This document shows, piece after piece, positions 52,692 to 62,524 of a DNA stretch of 64,000 nucleotides. The position numbers were made by a program, and so were the translations under genes. The stretch's first letter is position 1. Each line of letters begins with the position of its first letter. The stretch is from Adineta ricciae. Taxonomy: Eukaryota; Rotifera; Eurotatoria; Adinetida; Adinetidae. Under the pieces are notes generated by a model. It did no database searches. It was not told the DNA's origin and saw only the letters and a program-made list of their open reading frames with translations. The DNA lies in assembly GCA_905250025.1 (NCBI GenBank), contig CAJNOJ010000013.1:186001-250000 (forward strand). The letters run 5' to 3'.

Positions 52692-52854
52692 TTCTGAAGA
52701 CGTTTCTTTCATAGCACCCGATTATTTATTGTGCTACTTTAGTTTGTATACTCATACATAGCTGAATTAACGTTTATGTTGAAATACAATGAAAAACAAA
52801 AGAACGAGCGAAAGAATCATTGATTCTACAAGCATAACAATCATTAAGCGTGAT

Positions 52855-53708
52855 TTATTCGGGCTTTTGTCCTCCGCGTCGTGCAGTTGTCTTCATTTTG
52901 TCTCTTGCTCGTCGGACATGACTTTTAATTAATTGTTTCTGATCACGGTAGAGTTCTTGTAATGAATCACCCTGCGGTGCCCGTTTAAGAAGTCCACGTT
53001 TAAGAAACGTGCGCGAAATATATGTTGTTGCACCCAATGTAAAAGCATAACGAATCGGTACCAGAAATTTATAGAGTAGTAAAGCGGTAGCTAGGAGTCG
53101 AACACGTTCACCAGTCCAATAAGCATTCAAACTGTCGAGACGTTCCTGTGAAATAAATGGAATTCTGGAGAGGATTCCAGCTACAGAGAATTCGTTCATA
53201 CGACGAATGAACGATAAACGTCGTTCTGGACTGATAATGTTAATACGTGTGAGACCATCTATCAGATACATTCCTAGACAGAAAATGATTAGATGAAATG
53301 AAGAAAATGGATGAGAATGTTCGTACCGAGATCAAAGCCTTTGAAATGAAGAACCACAAGACCAGCAAACCATGCACACGACGAGAAAAAATGTACAACT
53401 AAGAGAATTCTTCCATATTTCGCGTATGCATGACGAAAACGTGCAAAGATACTGGACTGGGATTGAACAGGTTTGTTGGCGTGAGGATCAATGTGCGGTC
53501 TGGGCGGGATATAGTCAGGAGGATGTCGAGGATTGACTGATGGTTGCGAAATCGGTTCAGGTAGATTTTTCTTCAATTTGAAAATTGACGGAAAAGAAAA
53601 CGGTCGTTGAGGAACGATTGGTTTCATAGGAATGAGTGATGATTGTCGAATCAATAATTGGCCTACGCCAATTAGCGGACGAGATGAGCAACGACATAAA
53701 TGCCACAT
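52855..53708 (-). CDS. Mitochondrial DUF1279 (FAM210A/B) family protein
   Basis: Two exons, 53708-53327 and 53273-52855. The N-terminus (MWHLCRCSSRPLIGVGQLLI) is basic and hydrophobic without acidic residues, as expected of a mitochondrial presequence, then a Pro-rich linker (SQPSVNPRHPPDYIPPRP). The DUF1279 core starts FRHAYAKYGRILLVVHFFSS with a membrane helix (CAWFAGLVVLHFKGF), and ends YKFLVPIRYAFTLGATTYIS-RTFLKRG; the PxRYxxTLG motif is diagnostic. A basic coiled tail follows (residues about 240-265). FAM210 proteins sit in the inner membrane and affect mitochondrial translation and metabolism. Whether this is A or B is not clear. Confidence 0.8.
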
Positions 53709-53999
53709 CTCGTTTTCTATCTAAATCACAAAATAGAGAATTATTCTGATCCGATGAAATTGTCTTTGTTTTAAACAAGAAAAGATGCGCACTGGAATCT
53801 CAAGATGTCTCTCGCACGTAAAAAAATTCTTCTGATGGAAGTCAATGGTTAAGTGTTTAAGAATTAAAGGCAACATAAACAGCAATTTACTAATTATTTG
53901 ATGTAAAAGAAGAAGGAGAAGAAACATCTGAGATTAAGCTCATCAAATCTTATTCGACAAAGAAGACACACAGGAAAAAAAAGAAAACTTCACATGAAA

Positions 54000-55134
54000 T
54001 TAAGAAATATTTGAAGGAGATAATAGTAACAATGGATTAACAAGTTGAGTGCCAAACAATTCCGTTTCTGTGGAAAATAATGCTTGTGGTTGATTGTTTG
54101 TCAACGAACTCGACAAAGAATTCAGACCAAGGTGATTTTTATGTGATTTTTTTGAGCGCGAGGCAGAATTGGCATCATCAGCATCCATAGAAGCAGTTGA
54201 TGAGTCCGAATTCGCTCGTTGTCGTTCAGTTCTGACAGTTGGCGTCAAAGATGGCGCGTGTTGATCTGCAGGTGATTCATTGGAACCATCGGCAGAAACA
54301 TCTTCATGAGCATCTTGTCGTAAAATTTCTTCTAGTTCAAAAATTGGTCGCATATATACAGCTATCTGTTTCAACCGTTGTTGATAACTAGAAAAACAAT
54401 GAAATAGGACAGATTATTCATGTTTTATTTTCACAGAACGGAATATTTTGGTGACTTACGTTGTTTCAAATGTTTGTTGTAAATGTTCGAAATAGTGTTT
54501 TCTCTCTAATGTTGCATCTTGTTGTGCGCGCAACTCTCGTCGTGTGCCTAGTTTATTGATAATATCTGTTCGTGCATCGTACTCAAGTAGATTCAAGCGT
54601 TTTTGTTTCGCATCGACTAACAGTAGTTCACTACGTTCAAGCTCTTGACGTAACTGTACAAGTTGTTCGTTTAAACGTTTGCTCTTAGCGGCATAGCATA
54701 ATTGCTCGCGTTCATCCATTTCATAAGTCGATTTGAACAGACGATGAGAATGTTCGACGGAGTAGAGTAATGAAAGTAATTTCTCACTAATTGAATGACT
54801 TTCATCGGGATTCGATGGACGATCGAAGATACACTTATTAAATGTTTTCATCAGTATTAAGATACGTCGATCATCAATACCTTGATCACCTTCGTAGAGA
54901 AGACGTGAACGGATAACATCATCTTCTGACAGTTCATGTCGTCGTTGAGTCTAGGTAGTGTAAAGATTTTGAGAATGAAGTAAACAGATGAATCGAGTCT
55001 ACCTTGAGTTTTTCTTCTACTGGCTCTTTTTTTATTTGTTTTGCTGGCGTTGGAGATGGAGAAGGTGGAGTTTGTTGAATAATCTGCACTTTACGTTTGG
55101 TCGGTACAGGGTTACTTGACGATTTTGATGACAT
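54000..55134 (-). CDS. THOC7: THO complex subunit 7
   Basis: Four exons. An N-terminal extension (MSSKSSSNPVPTKRKVQ, with a nuclear-signal-like KRK and PAKQIKKEP) is followed by the THOC7 signature EDDVIRSRLLYEGDQGIDDR. Then comes a long coiled coil (REQLCYAAKSKRLNEQLVQL, RSELLLVDAKQKRLNLLEYD), where the conserved YDA and a following RRELRA helix fit THOC7. The tail after about residue 210 is a Ser-rich extension not present in the human protein (204 residues). THO couples transcription with mRNA export and prevents R-loops in the nucleus. The stop at 54000 and ATG at 55134 are clear; the small intron near 55000 was placed by eye. Confidence 0.85.
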
Positions 55135-55221
55135 TTTCTATTCTTATCTATCTGAAAAGAAATTTTATTTTGGAAAGCACGTGGTATCGTTGACATAACA
55201 AAACAGAAACATCGGACTTCT

Positions 55222-56106
55222 TCAGACAACATGAATGCCTGTCGTGTAGCCTTTTGCACGTTTGATACTACTAACAAACGAGAGTAGCGTAGCTGTACCA
55301 GTGACCGTACCTAATTCAGCAGGATTAGTTCGAATAGTTTTGACATGGAATCCGAGTTTTTTCTTTTCGCCAACCGAAGTTTCCGGTCCATTTAATTCAA
55401 TTTCAACGACATGTCGATCGTCTAATGATGTATCAGCAATTAAACGACCTTGAACGCCATCAAAGCCTAGATGGCTGGCGATTGTTGCGCCAACGGCCAT
55501 CGTGTTGACATTGTTGGGAGCTAATTGACACAGTTCCCGAACTGGGCCAGAATAGAGAAGAATTTCACCGTGCTGATCACCGAGTTTAGTTCGTTCTTCG
55601 ATTAATTTCGAATGTAGCGGTTCATTAAGTTTGAAAGAATCAGGATGTTTCTTCATTGTGATTGTTAATGAACGAAGGGCATTGCGTTCGTTCATCTTGT
55701 TGATATCTTCAGCGCCCCAAAAAGCACCAGTGCCTATATAGACAACATGGCCAGAATCTTGAGTCTTTCGACGTAATAAATCTTCAACTGATGCTCGAGC
55801 AAGTGCAGTCGGTGAACCAATGAATAAGTCGCAAATGTCGAGTATTTTATCAGCATATGTTTCAACGACATCCGGATGTGTCACTTCAACAACCAAATCA
55901 GGCGAACGTTGCAAACCTTCTTCGACAGTAGCAGCGATCAAGTTTCTATCGAATTCTTCGCCATAGTTAGCGAAAGCTTCTTTCGACCGATTCCAAATAA
56001 ATACAACTTCGAAGTCATTTTGTAAATGCCTATAAATGAATTGTCCAAGATGACCAAAACCTAATATACCGATACGTAATGGTCGAGATTTGCCGATGTC
56101 TTTCAT
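55222..56106 (-). CDS. ASPDH: L-aspartate dehydrogenase-like oxidoreductase
   Basis: Single exon, 294 residues, ATG 56106 to TGA near 55222. The N-terminal Rossmann fold has the dinucleotide loop GILGFGHLGQFIY and RSPDLVVEVTHPDVV, where the family has a E-x-x-HP sequence. Next comes LFIGSPTALARASVEDLL, then TGAFWGAEDINKMNERNALR, and the C-terminal domain with LAPNNVNTMAVGATIASHLG (the NVN motif) and GTVTGTATLLSFVSSIKRAKG. Together these match aspartate dehydrogenase, which makes iminoaspartate/oxaloacetate from aspartate with NAD(P), in the cytosol; the animal protein's substrate is poorly tested. No introns, unlike the genes either side, which suggests later arrival or intron loss. It ends 87 bases before the THOC7 start. 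Confidence 0.85.
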   Translation of the reverse strand: MKDIGKSRPLRIGILGFGHLGQFIYRHLQNDFEVVFIWNRSKEAFANYGEEFDRNLIAATVEEGLQRSPDLVVEVTHPDVVETYADKILDICDLFIGSPTALARASVEDLLRRKTQDSGHVVYIGTGAFWGAEDINKMNERNALRSLTITMKKHPDSFKLNEPLHSKLIEERTKLGDQHGEILLYSGPVRELCQLAPNNVNTMAVGATIASHLGFDGVQGRLIADTSLDDRHVVEIELNGPETSVGEKKKLGFHVKTIRTNPAELGTVTGTATLLSFVSSIKRAKGYTTGIHVV

Positions 56107-56550
56107 TAATCAATGAACAAAGAGATTATAAATAATCGTAAAAAGATCTGACACGACTGGCTGAGCTCGTTAGGATGCGAGAAAAAAAAGATGGTGTAAT
56201 GCATTTGTTAAAGCTTTGCAATAAAAATAATTGGCTTACAAAGACGAATCAATAGAAAAGTAGAATGTTTCCTCTTGTGTACATTCACAGTACTATTCAA
56301 CACCATCTATCGATTGTTGACTTTTCCTCATTGGTTCATCTTTTCTTTTTCATTTTATATCATATATATATATATATACATTATACATTCCCTCATTGCC
56401 TACTTGCGCTTTGGATTGTATTGGGAACTATTTTCGTTGTTATTGCTCAAAGAAATTGTGTAAATTTATGTATTGAAATTGAAATAATCTAAAAAGTCAT
56501 ATGTAAGTTGTTGCTAGTTATACGCAGGTCTTATCTATAGAAAATTCTAG
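56107..56550. other. Intergenic, includes an (AT)n run
   Basis: Upstream region shared by the ASPDH-like gene (minus) and WDR33 (plus), with an AT dinucleotide run at 56362-56378. The first WDR33 exon must lie here or be very short; I could not place it. Confidence 0.45.
56362..56378. repeat. (AT)8 microsatellite
   Basis: Perfect AT alternation between two divergent genes. Confidence 0.7.
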
Positions 56551-59500
56551 GGCACCACCACGTTTTCCTGGTCATCATCCTCATTTTCCTCAGCACCATC
56601 ATGCAGTCGCCAGTGGACAAACGTCCAGTACAATGAACTCATCCATTGTACCTGTTCAACCTGGTAAATCCCAAGAAAAGATATTTTCTCGACTTAGACT
56701 AATATTTTTGGTATAGGTGAAATCGGTTTCGATGGAAAAATGCTACGCAAAGCAATGGCTCGCAAAACAGTCGATTACAATCCATCAATCATACGATATC
56801 TCGAAGTACGAACATACAGAAATCAACTAGTAGCTTTTAATCGTACAATGTCATTGTAGAACTCTATTTGGCAACGAAATTTTCACGATGGACGATCATT
56901 GCAACCTGATGTTTTGTATATTCCACATGTATGTTAAATAAGACCAATCACTAATACATGATTTGAATTGAATTTTCTTCTAGCTTGTTCCACCTCATAG
57001 TCTCCTAGCAAATCCAGTAAATTGTGTTATGACAAAATTCATTCGACCAGCAACAAATAAAGTTCGATGTCCAATTTTTTGTGTTTGTGTATGTGGACGG
57101 TTTGAAAGATTCATCTTTTGAATTATTTGCTCATAACATCGTATGTTTAGTGGACACCGGATGGCCGTCGCTTGATAACAGGTGCGTCGAGCGGCGAATT
57201 TACACTATGGAACGGACTAACGTTTAATTTTGAAACAATTTTGCAAGTAAATAATTGAATAAAATTAAATACGTTTTTACAAAAGTTGAACGTTTAGGCT
57301 CATGATTCGGCTGTAAACTCAATGATTTGGTCAAATAATGAACAGTGGATGTTAACAGGTGACCGTAATGGTTTTGTTAAATACTGGCAATCAAATATGA
57401 ATAATGTGAAAGTCTACCAAGCACACAATGATCCAGTCAGAGGCTTAACGTGGGTTATCTTCGATGAATCTAGATATCTTGCACGAAATTGTATTCTTCG
57501 TTTAGATTTTCTCCAAATGATAGCAAATTTGCTAGTTGTTCTGATGATAGTTTTATTCGTATATTTGATTTTCTGACAGGAACGATCGAGCGCGAATTAC
57601 AAGGTTTGTTTGCTTGACTTCACTTCTTTCCGTCTCACAGGATTACTCTAATCTTCTAGGTCACGGATGTGATGTTAGATGTGTCGATTGGCATCCCCAC
57701 AAAGGTCTGCTTGCTTCGGGTAGTAAAGATTCTCAACAACCGATTATTCTATGGGATCCAAAGAGCGGTCAAAAATTAGCGACGCTGTAAGTCATTTTGA
57801 CGAAAAATGAGGAAAGATTTGTTCGTGATTTTGTAGTCATGCACATAAGAATACTTGTATGGCATTAAAATGGAATCGACACAATGGCAACTGGTTAATA
57901 TCAGCGTCACGGGATCATTTCTGTAAATTATTCGACATACGAAATCTGAAAGAAGAACTCCAATGTTTTCGTGGACACAAGAAAGAAGCATGCAGTAAGC
58001 TTTTGTCTTTTGTTTATCATTGTTTACAAATAAAGATAATCAATGAAATAAAATTTGTTTGCCTGCTATTGTATCTTTTTGAAAACGAAATAAATATAAA
58101 TAAAGAAAAAGATACTACTAATACTGAATGTCTATCCAGCTAGAGTAACGACCAATATACGTGGACTTTTTATTGTATCGATTAACCAGTTAATGTGTCT
58201 CTTATCAGAATAAATGAAAGATGAAGTCGTTTCTTCTTTTCTTTCCCCCGAACGAAAAATAAATTCTATTCATGTTTTAGCATTGGCATGGCATCCAATA
58301 CACGAACGTCTGTTTTCAAGTGGTGGTTCCGATGGATCGATTTATTTCTGGCATGTCGGGTACGTAAAAGTCATTTTTCGTCGTTGAACATCAGCCAAAG
58401 AAAGACAATGAGCTTTTTTGTAGAACGGAAAAAGAATTGGCTGGTATGGATGATGCACATGAAGGTATGATATGGGATATGTCATGGCATCCTCTTGGCC
58501 ATATGCTTGTCAGTGGTTCCAATGATCATACGACGTATGTTTTCATGATAGGATTCTTTACGGATGTTGAACAGATTTTTCTATGTCGTCATTAGACGAT
58601 TCTGGACACGCAATCGACCTGGTGATACCGTTCTCGAACGCAGCGAAGAAGGCCTACAATTACATGCAGCACGGCAAGAACAATTGCATCGTGATGAATT
58701 AGAACATGAACGTTCCGAAGAAATGAATATGCCGGGTCTGGGCTTCGAAGGCGTTTCGCTTGAACAATTACAACAACAAGGTTCATTGAGTGCAATGATT
58801 TGTTAATTGAATAAATAAGTATTTTCACTTTTCATGTAGATGAAACGAACAATCGCCGTGAATCTGGCATTCCTGGCCTTGATTTTTCCAATGAAGATGA
58901 AGAAAGTCGTCGACGTCGCGTATGCTTCTTGATTGTTCGATGAATCGTTTCGAAATTCGACCTATACTTCTAGGCACCATTTGCTAAACCTGTACCGAAA
59001 CCATTTGAAAAAGCTTGGCGTTCAGTCGATTCATATCCTGCTGATAACTCTAATAATAACAATAGAATGATGAGTATGTTTTTTTTCCTTCTATCAACTT
59101 CTGTCGATGAGCTTTTCTTTAGATATGCACGACTCTGATGACTCCTTTTATGTAAGTGTTGTGTCTAGCTTTGTTTTCCAATTATTCATATTACTTTGGT
59201 ATCATAATAGTCTCAACCGCCTCCGCCTCCATCTAATTACTCTCGAGGGCCACATCCAATGCACGATGACTATTCTCGAGGTGGTGGTCCACCCGATTAT
59301 GATCCTCGTGGCGGTAGTGGAGGCCCTCCGATGAAACGACAACGACACGATGCTTTAAATGATGGCCATTGGGCAAATGCGCCTACCGATCGACGTGGAG
59401 GTGGTTATCCATCGATGACTTCTCAGGCGCCTCATTGGCGGCAAAATCCAAACGACATGCAATCGAATCCTAACAATATGGGCGATGAAAAACTTGACGA

Positions 59501-59582
59501 CAATTTCGCTGCTGCTGCTCGATACCGCGATTCGCCATTTTTTCAAACAGCGACAGATGAAGAAATGCGTGGATATAATTAG
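56551..59582 (+). CDS. WDR33: WDR33, pre-mRNA cleavage and polyadenylation factor
   Basis: About 17 exons. Body starts [40 protein letters not shown], matching WDR33 closely, then seven WD repeats: [120 protein letters not shown] and [38 protein letters not shown] ends the propeller. The tail is Gly/Pro-rich ([32 protein letters not shown]) but far shorter than the collagen-like tail of the vertebrate protein. WDR33 binds AAUAAA with CPSF30 in the nucleus. The start of translation is not resolved: the exon at 56551 is open upstream of the ATG at 56633. Confidence 0.93.
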
Positions 59583-59697
59583 ACACTGAGTGTATTTCAG
59601 AAGTGATTCTCGTATCTGTACTTACAAGCAGAGTATCTTTGTTTCATGATTTTTCTTTTGTGGTCTTTACTATTGTTGTTATATGATTTGTACACAA

Positions 59698-59703
59698 AAT
59701 AAA
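59698..59703 (+). promoter_or_regulatory. AATAAA poly(A) signal of WDR33
   Basis: Perfect hexamer 116 bases after the WDR33 stop and 102 bases before the next gene's ATG. Confidence 0.6.
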
Positions 59704-59804
59704 AAATCAGTAAACGACATCGTTCTTCATTTGTTTGATTTTTTGGTCATAGACACAATTATTGGAAAACATTTGTATACAAGGATTTTTTAGGAGCAAA
59801 AGAA

Positions 59805-60695
59805 ATGTACCATAATCGATTATTATTTTCATCCTGTGCTCATCGCGAATGTTTTCGTACCTTAACATCAATTCTTCGACGATCTACGTCATCATCGAGT
59901 GTAACCATTCAAGTTAGCCATGTCGATAACACACCATCAATTCGCCTCATAGGAATCAATCGTCCGAATAAACGAAACTGTGTCAATCATTCTACAGCAC
60001 GTCAACTATTTTCAGCTTTTCAGGATTTTGAAAATGATTCTACGGTTCGCTTGGCAATTCTGTATGGTGAAGGCGGTTCAGCATTTTGTGCCGGTTATGA
60101 TTTAAGCGAAGTGGCCACCGCGAACATTCCACTACCAATGAAATACAATAAAGACGAACTTGCACCGATGGGACCAAGTCGTATGAATTTGAAAAAACCA
60201 TTGATCGCTGCCATCGCTGGACCATGTGTGGCGGGTGGTCTAGAATTATCTCTTCTAGCTGATATGCGTGTTGGTGAGCAATCGTCCAAGTACGGTGTTC
60301 TTTGTCGTCGATTTGGCGTTCCACTTATTGATGGTGGTACTGTCCGTCTACCACGTTTGATTGGTCTTTCGCGGGCTCTCGATTTGATATTAACAGGTCG
60401 AACAGTAGATGCTCACGAAGCCTTTCAAATCGGATTAATCAATCGTCTTGTACCTGATGGGCAATGTTTATCCGAAGCAATTCAACTAGCTAAAGACATA
60501 CTTCGATTCCCATATGAATGTATGAATACAGATCGACTTTCGGCCTATTTCTCTGTTTCAAATACAATCGATGATAGTCTCAAACGAGAGTACGAATATG
60601 GCAGGGAATTGATCGAACGAGAATCGATACCTGGAGCCAAGCATTTTGCTGAACAAAAGCAAGGACGGGGTGGAAAGTATGATGATGTCAAATAG
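59805..60695 (+). CDS. Crotonase (enoyl-CoA hydratase/isomerase) family protein, probably mitochondrial
   Basis: Single exon, 296 residues. A basic, Ser-rich N-terminus (SILRRSTSSSSVTIQVSHV) suggests a mitochondrial transit peptide. Crotonase blocks: RPNKRNCVNHSTARQLFSAF, YGEGGSAFCAGYDLSEVATA with the oxyanion-hole AG, then IAAIAGPCVAGGLELSLLAD with the first catalytic-position Glu (GGLEL), and GVPLIDGGTVRLPRLIGLSR. A gapless alignment to rat crotonase places Cys (KYGVLCRRFG) where the second catalytic Glu sits, so classical hydration is doubtful. The GVxCRRxGVPLIDGGTVRLPRLIG pattern is typical of bacterial members. No introns. Substrate unknown; an isomerase, hydrolase or dehalogenase-type activity is possible. 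Confidence 0.88.
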   Translation: MYHNRLLFSSCAHRECFRTLTSILRRSTSSSSVTIQVSHVDNTPSIRLIGINRPNKRNCVNHSTARQLFSAFQDFENDSTVRLAILYGEGGSAFCAGYDLSEVATANIPLPMKYNKDELAPMGPSRMNLKKPLIAAIAGPCVAGGLELSLLADMRVGEQSSKYGVLCRRFGVPLIDGGTVRLPRLIGLSRALDLILTGRTVDAHEAFQIGLINRLVPDGQCLSEAIQLAKDILRFPYECMNTDRLSAYFSVSNTIDDSLKREYEYGRELIERESIPGAKHFAEQKQGRGGKYDDVK

Positions 60696-60731
60696 TTGAT
60701 TGTCTTTCTTTTTTTATCGGTGATATCTTGA

Positions 60732-60737
60732 AATAAA
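60732..60737 (+). promoter_or_regulatory. AATAAA poly(A) signal of the crotonase gene
   Basis: Perfect hexamer 37 bases after the stop; the convergent NUDT9-like gene ends 98 bases from the crotonase stop. Confidence 0.55.
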
Positions 60738-60793
60738 AAAAAGCACATATATAGATAAGTTAGTAGGAAACAGATATTTTTTTATTTTTTTTT

Positions 60794-62435
60794 CTAGAAA
60801 TGTGCATCAAGTTTTTGAGCTAGATTTCGTATTAGGCGAGAATGAGTTCGTGGTCCAACATCACTTGTGTTTTGTACATCTTTCCAAACAAAACGTGGCC
60901 GTAGTAAGTGACGAAGTTGTTCCTCACGAAGTGATGGTATACACGATGTCAAACGATGATTCTCATCATCATCTAAGACGTATCCGATTGCTAATTCTAT
61001 CCAAGCATTGTCTGTATTACGAGCATCGTCAAGGTATGCACCTTTCCATGGGACAGGTTCATGTTGGAATAATTGATTTAATGAATAAAACGAAGATGCC
61101 ATATTTGTCGGACGATTGCGTATCATATCTAAGAAAGAATAAGTTGAATGTGAATATCGAAAATATAAATAAACCTGCATGAATAAGAAAACGTCCTAAG
61201 CGATCTTGCAGTTGGGGTGGAAGATGACTTCCGAATACGCGTAAACCACCTGTCAGGATCAAATCAGTTGTCTCATAGTCATCTCCTTGAATTTCTAGAA
61301 GAATCTCAAGAAGATTTTTCCCACTGGTTGGATGCACAAGTAGTCGTCCATGCACGTCTCGCTTCCATCGACAGATCATTATGTACTGATACACATTGGG
61401 TCCCCATCGAAGAAGAATTCCGCGTCCCTGAATTCCTGTGCGACCAACTGGATTCAATGGAAGTCCACTCTGAGCGTCGGTTTGATAATATTGATAGACA
61501 CTGCGGCGATCAATTACGCCATCAACAGTATTAAAACGTAGTGAGGCAACTAATGATGGATTTAATAAATCTACAAATTCATCATCTATGCGAGATTTTT
61601 CTTTTCCCTATCGTATACCTGGATCTGCACTTGAATTTCTACGCACTTCTTGAGCAGTGAAAATTAGCGGTCGATAGTCTGGCCATTGAAAAGACCAAGG
61701 CACTTGGATATCGCTAACTGGTGTTCGCATTAGACTTCTATACATCGGATAAGGATTTGATCGTGCACGATGATGAATGCGCACTTTACGATTATCTTCA
61801 TTATCCGTAATTTTTTGAACTGACACGAAATTATTGTTATCCCGTGCCGTGGACGGTATATAATATTCGTGATCATTATGATTGAAATGCATTAGATGAT
61901 TATTAACATTGATATCTCGAGTAGAGATTCTCGAGTGGCCTTGTCGCATTGATTGACTAGATATAGCTGTTATACAAGCTTGAACAACTGCATCACGTAT
62001 GGTATCTAAAGATTGACGCATGAAATCTTTCAACCATTCGAAGTTATTATCTGTAGCATTGGGAATACTAACTGATCTTTGTGGCATGATTCCTAGCATA
62101 GCATTGAAGAGAAATAATAGTAATTGAAACGTGATCTTACTATTCTGTTGTTGTACTCCATTAGTTGATAAATCACACCCTCGAACAGGAATACTTTCAA
62201 ATAAAGTTCGTTGCCTTTTATTTGTAGATCTATTTTCGTTACAAATAGTCTTTTCACTAATTGTAGATGCACATCGCTTTCGAGAAGAATATGATGGGTA
62301 CGTATTACTATTGCTATCGTATGTTGTCGCAAGCAGTTGAAGAAATGATTCGCTAAATTTCAGCTGAATAGTTGAGTTAGATATTGATGCTTGTGCATCA
62401 ATCTGTTTTGCGGATCCATTGGTGGTCAATGTCAT
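60794..62435 (-). CDS. NUDT9-like protein with degenerate Nudix box
   Basis: At least three exons, stop 60794-60796. The C-terminal 280 residues align along the whole ADP-ribose pyrophosphatase NUDT9 / TRPM2 NUDT9-H fold: RSNPYPMYRSL, VPWSFQWPDYRPLIFTAQEV, SGLPLNPVGRTGIQGRGILL, RWGPN, HPTSGKNLLEILLEIQGDDY, LDDARNTDNAWIELAIGYV, and the end LIRNLAQKLDAHF. The Nudix box, expected between LTGG and DMIRNRP, reads GGLRVFGSHLPPQLQDRLGR and lacks the GxxxxxE and REUxEExGU residues, so catalysis is very unlikely; an ADP-ribose sensor role is inference. The N-terminal part (about 190 residues) is Ser/Asn-rich and disordered, with no TRP channel attached. ATG 62435 is one of several starts. A 48-base GTAAG...CTAG stretch near 62141-62094 may be an intron of length 3n. 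Confidence 0.78.
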
Positions 62436-62524
62436 TAGAATCAATGAAAAAAAATTAATGAATAAAAAACCTATCACCAAGGAAATGTGTTCATGATCTA
62501 TAAGCGCATTTATTCGATTTATAG
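62436..62524. promoter_or_regulatory. Short bidirectional intergenic region
   Basis: 89 bases, AT-rich, between the NUDT9-like ATG (62435, minus) and the endoglycoceramidase ATG (62525, plus). If the minus frame's upstream ATG at 62615 were used the two genes would overlap. Confidence 0.45.

Noticed and set aside
60802-61534. Plus-strand frames (about 105-126 codons) over the NUDT9-like gene
   Set aside because: Antisense shadows; the minus strand matches the NUDT9 fold.
60794-62435. A TRPM2-type channel gene
   Set aside because: Only the NUDT9-like domain is present; no channel helices are found upstream on the minus strand.
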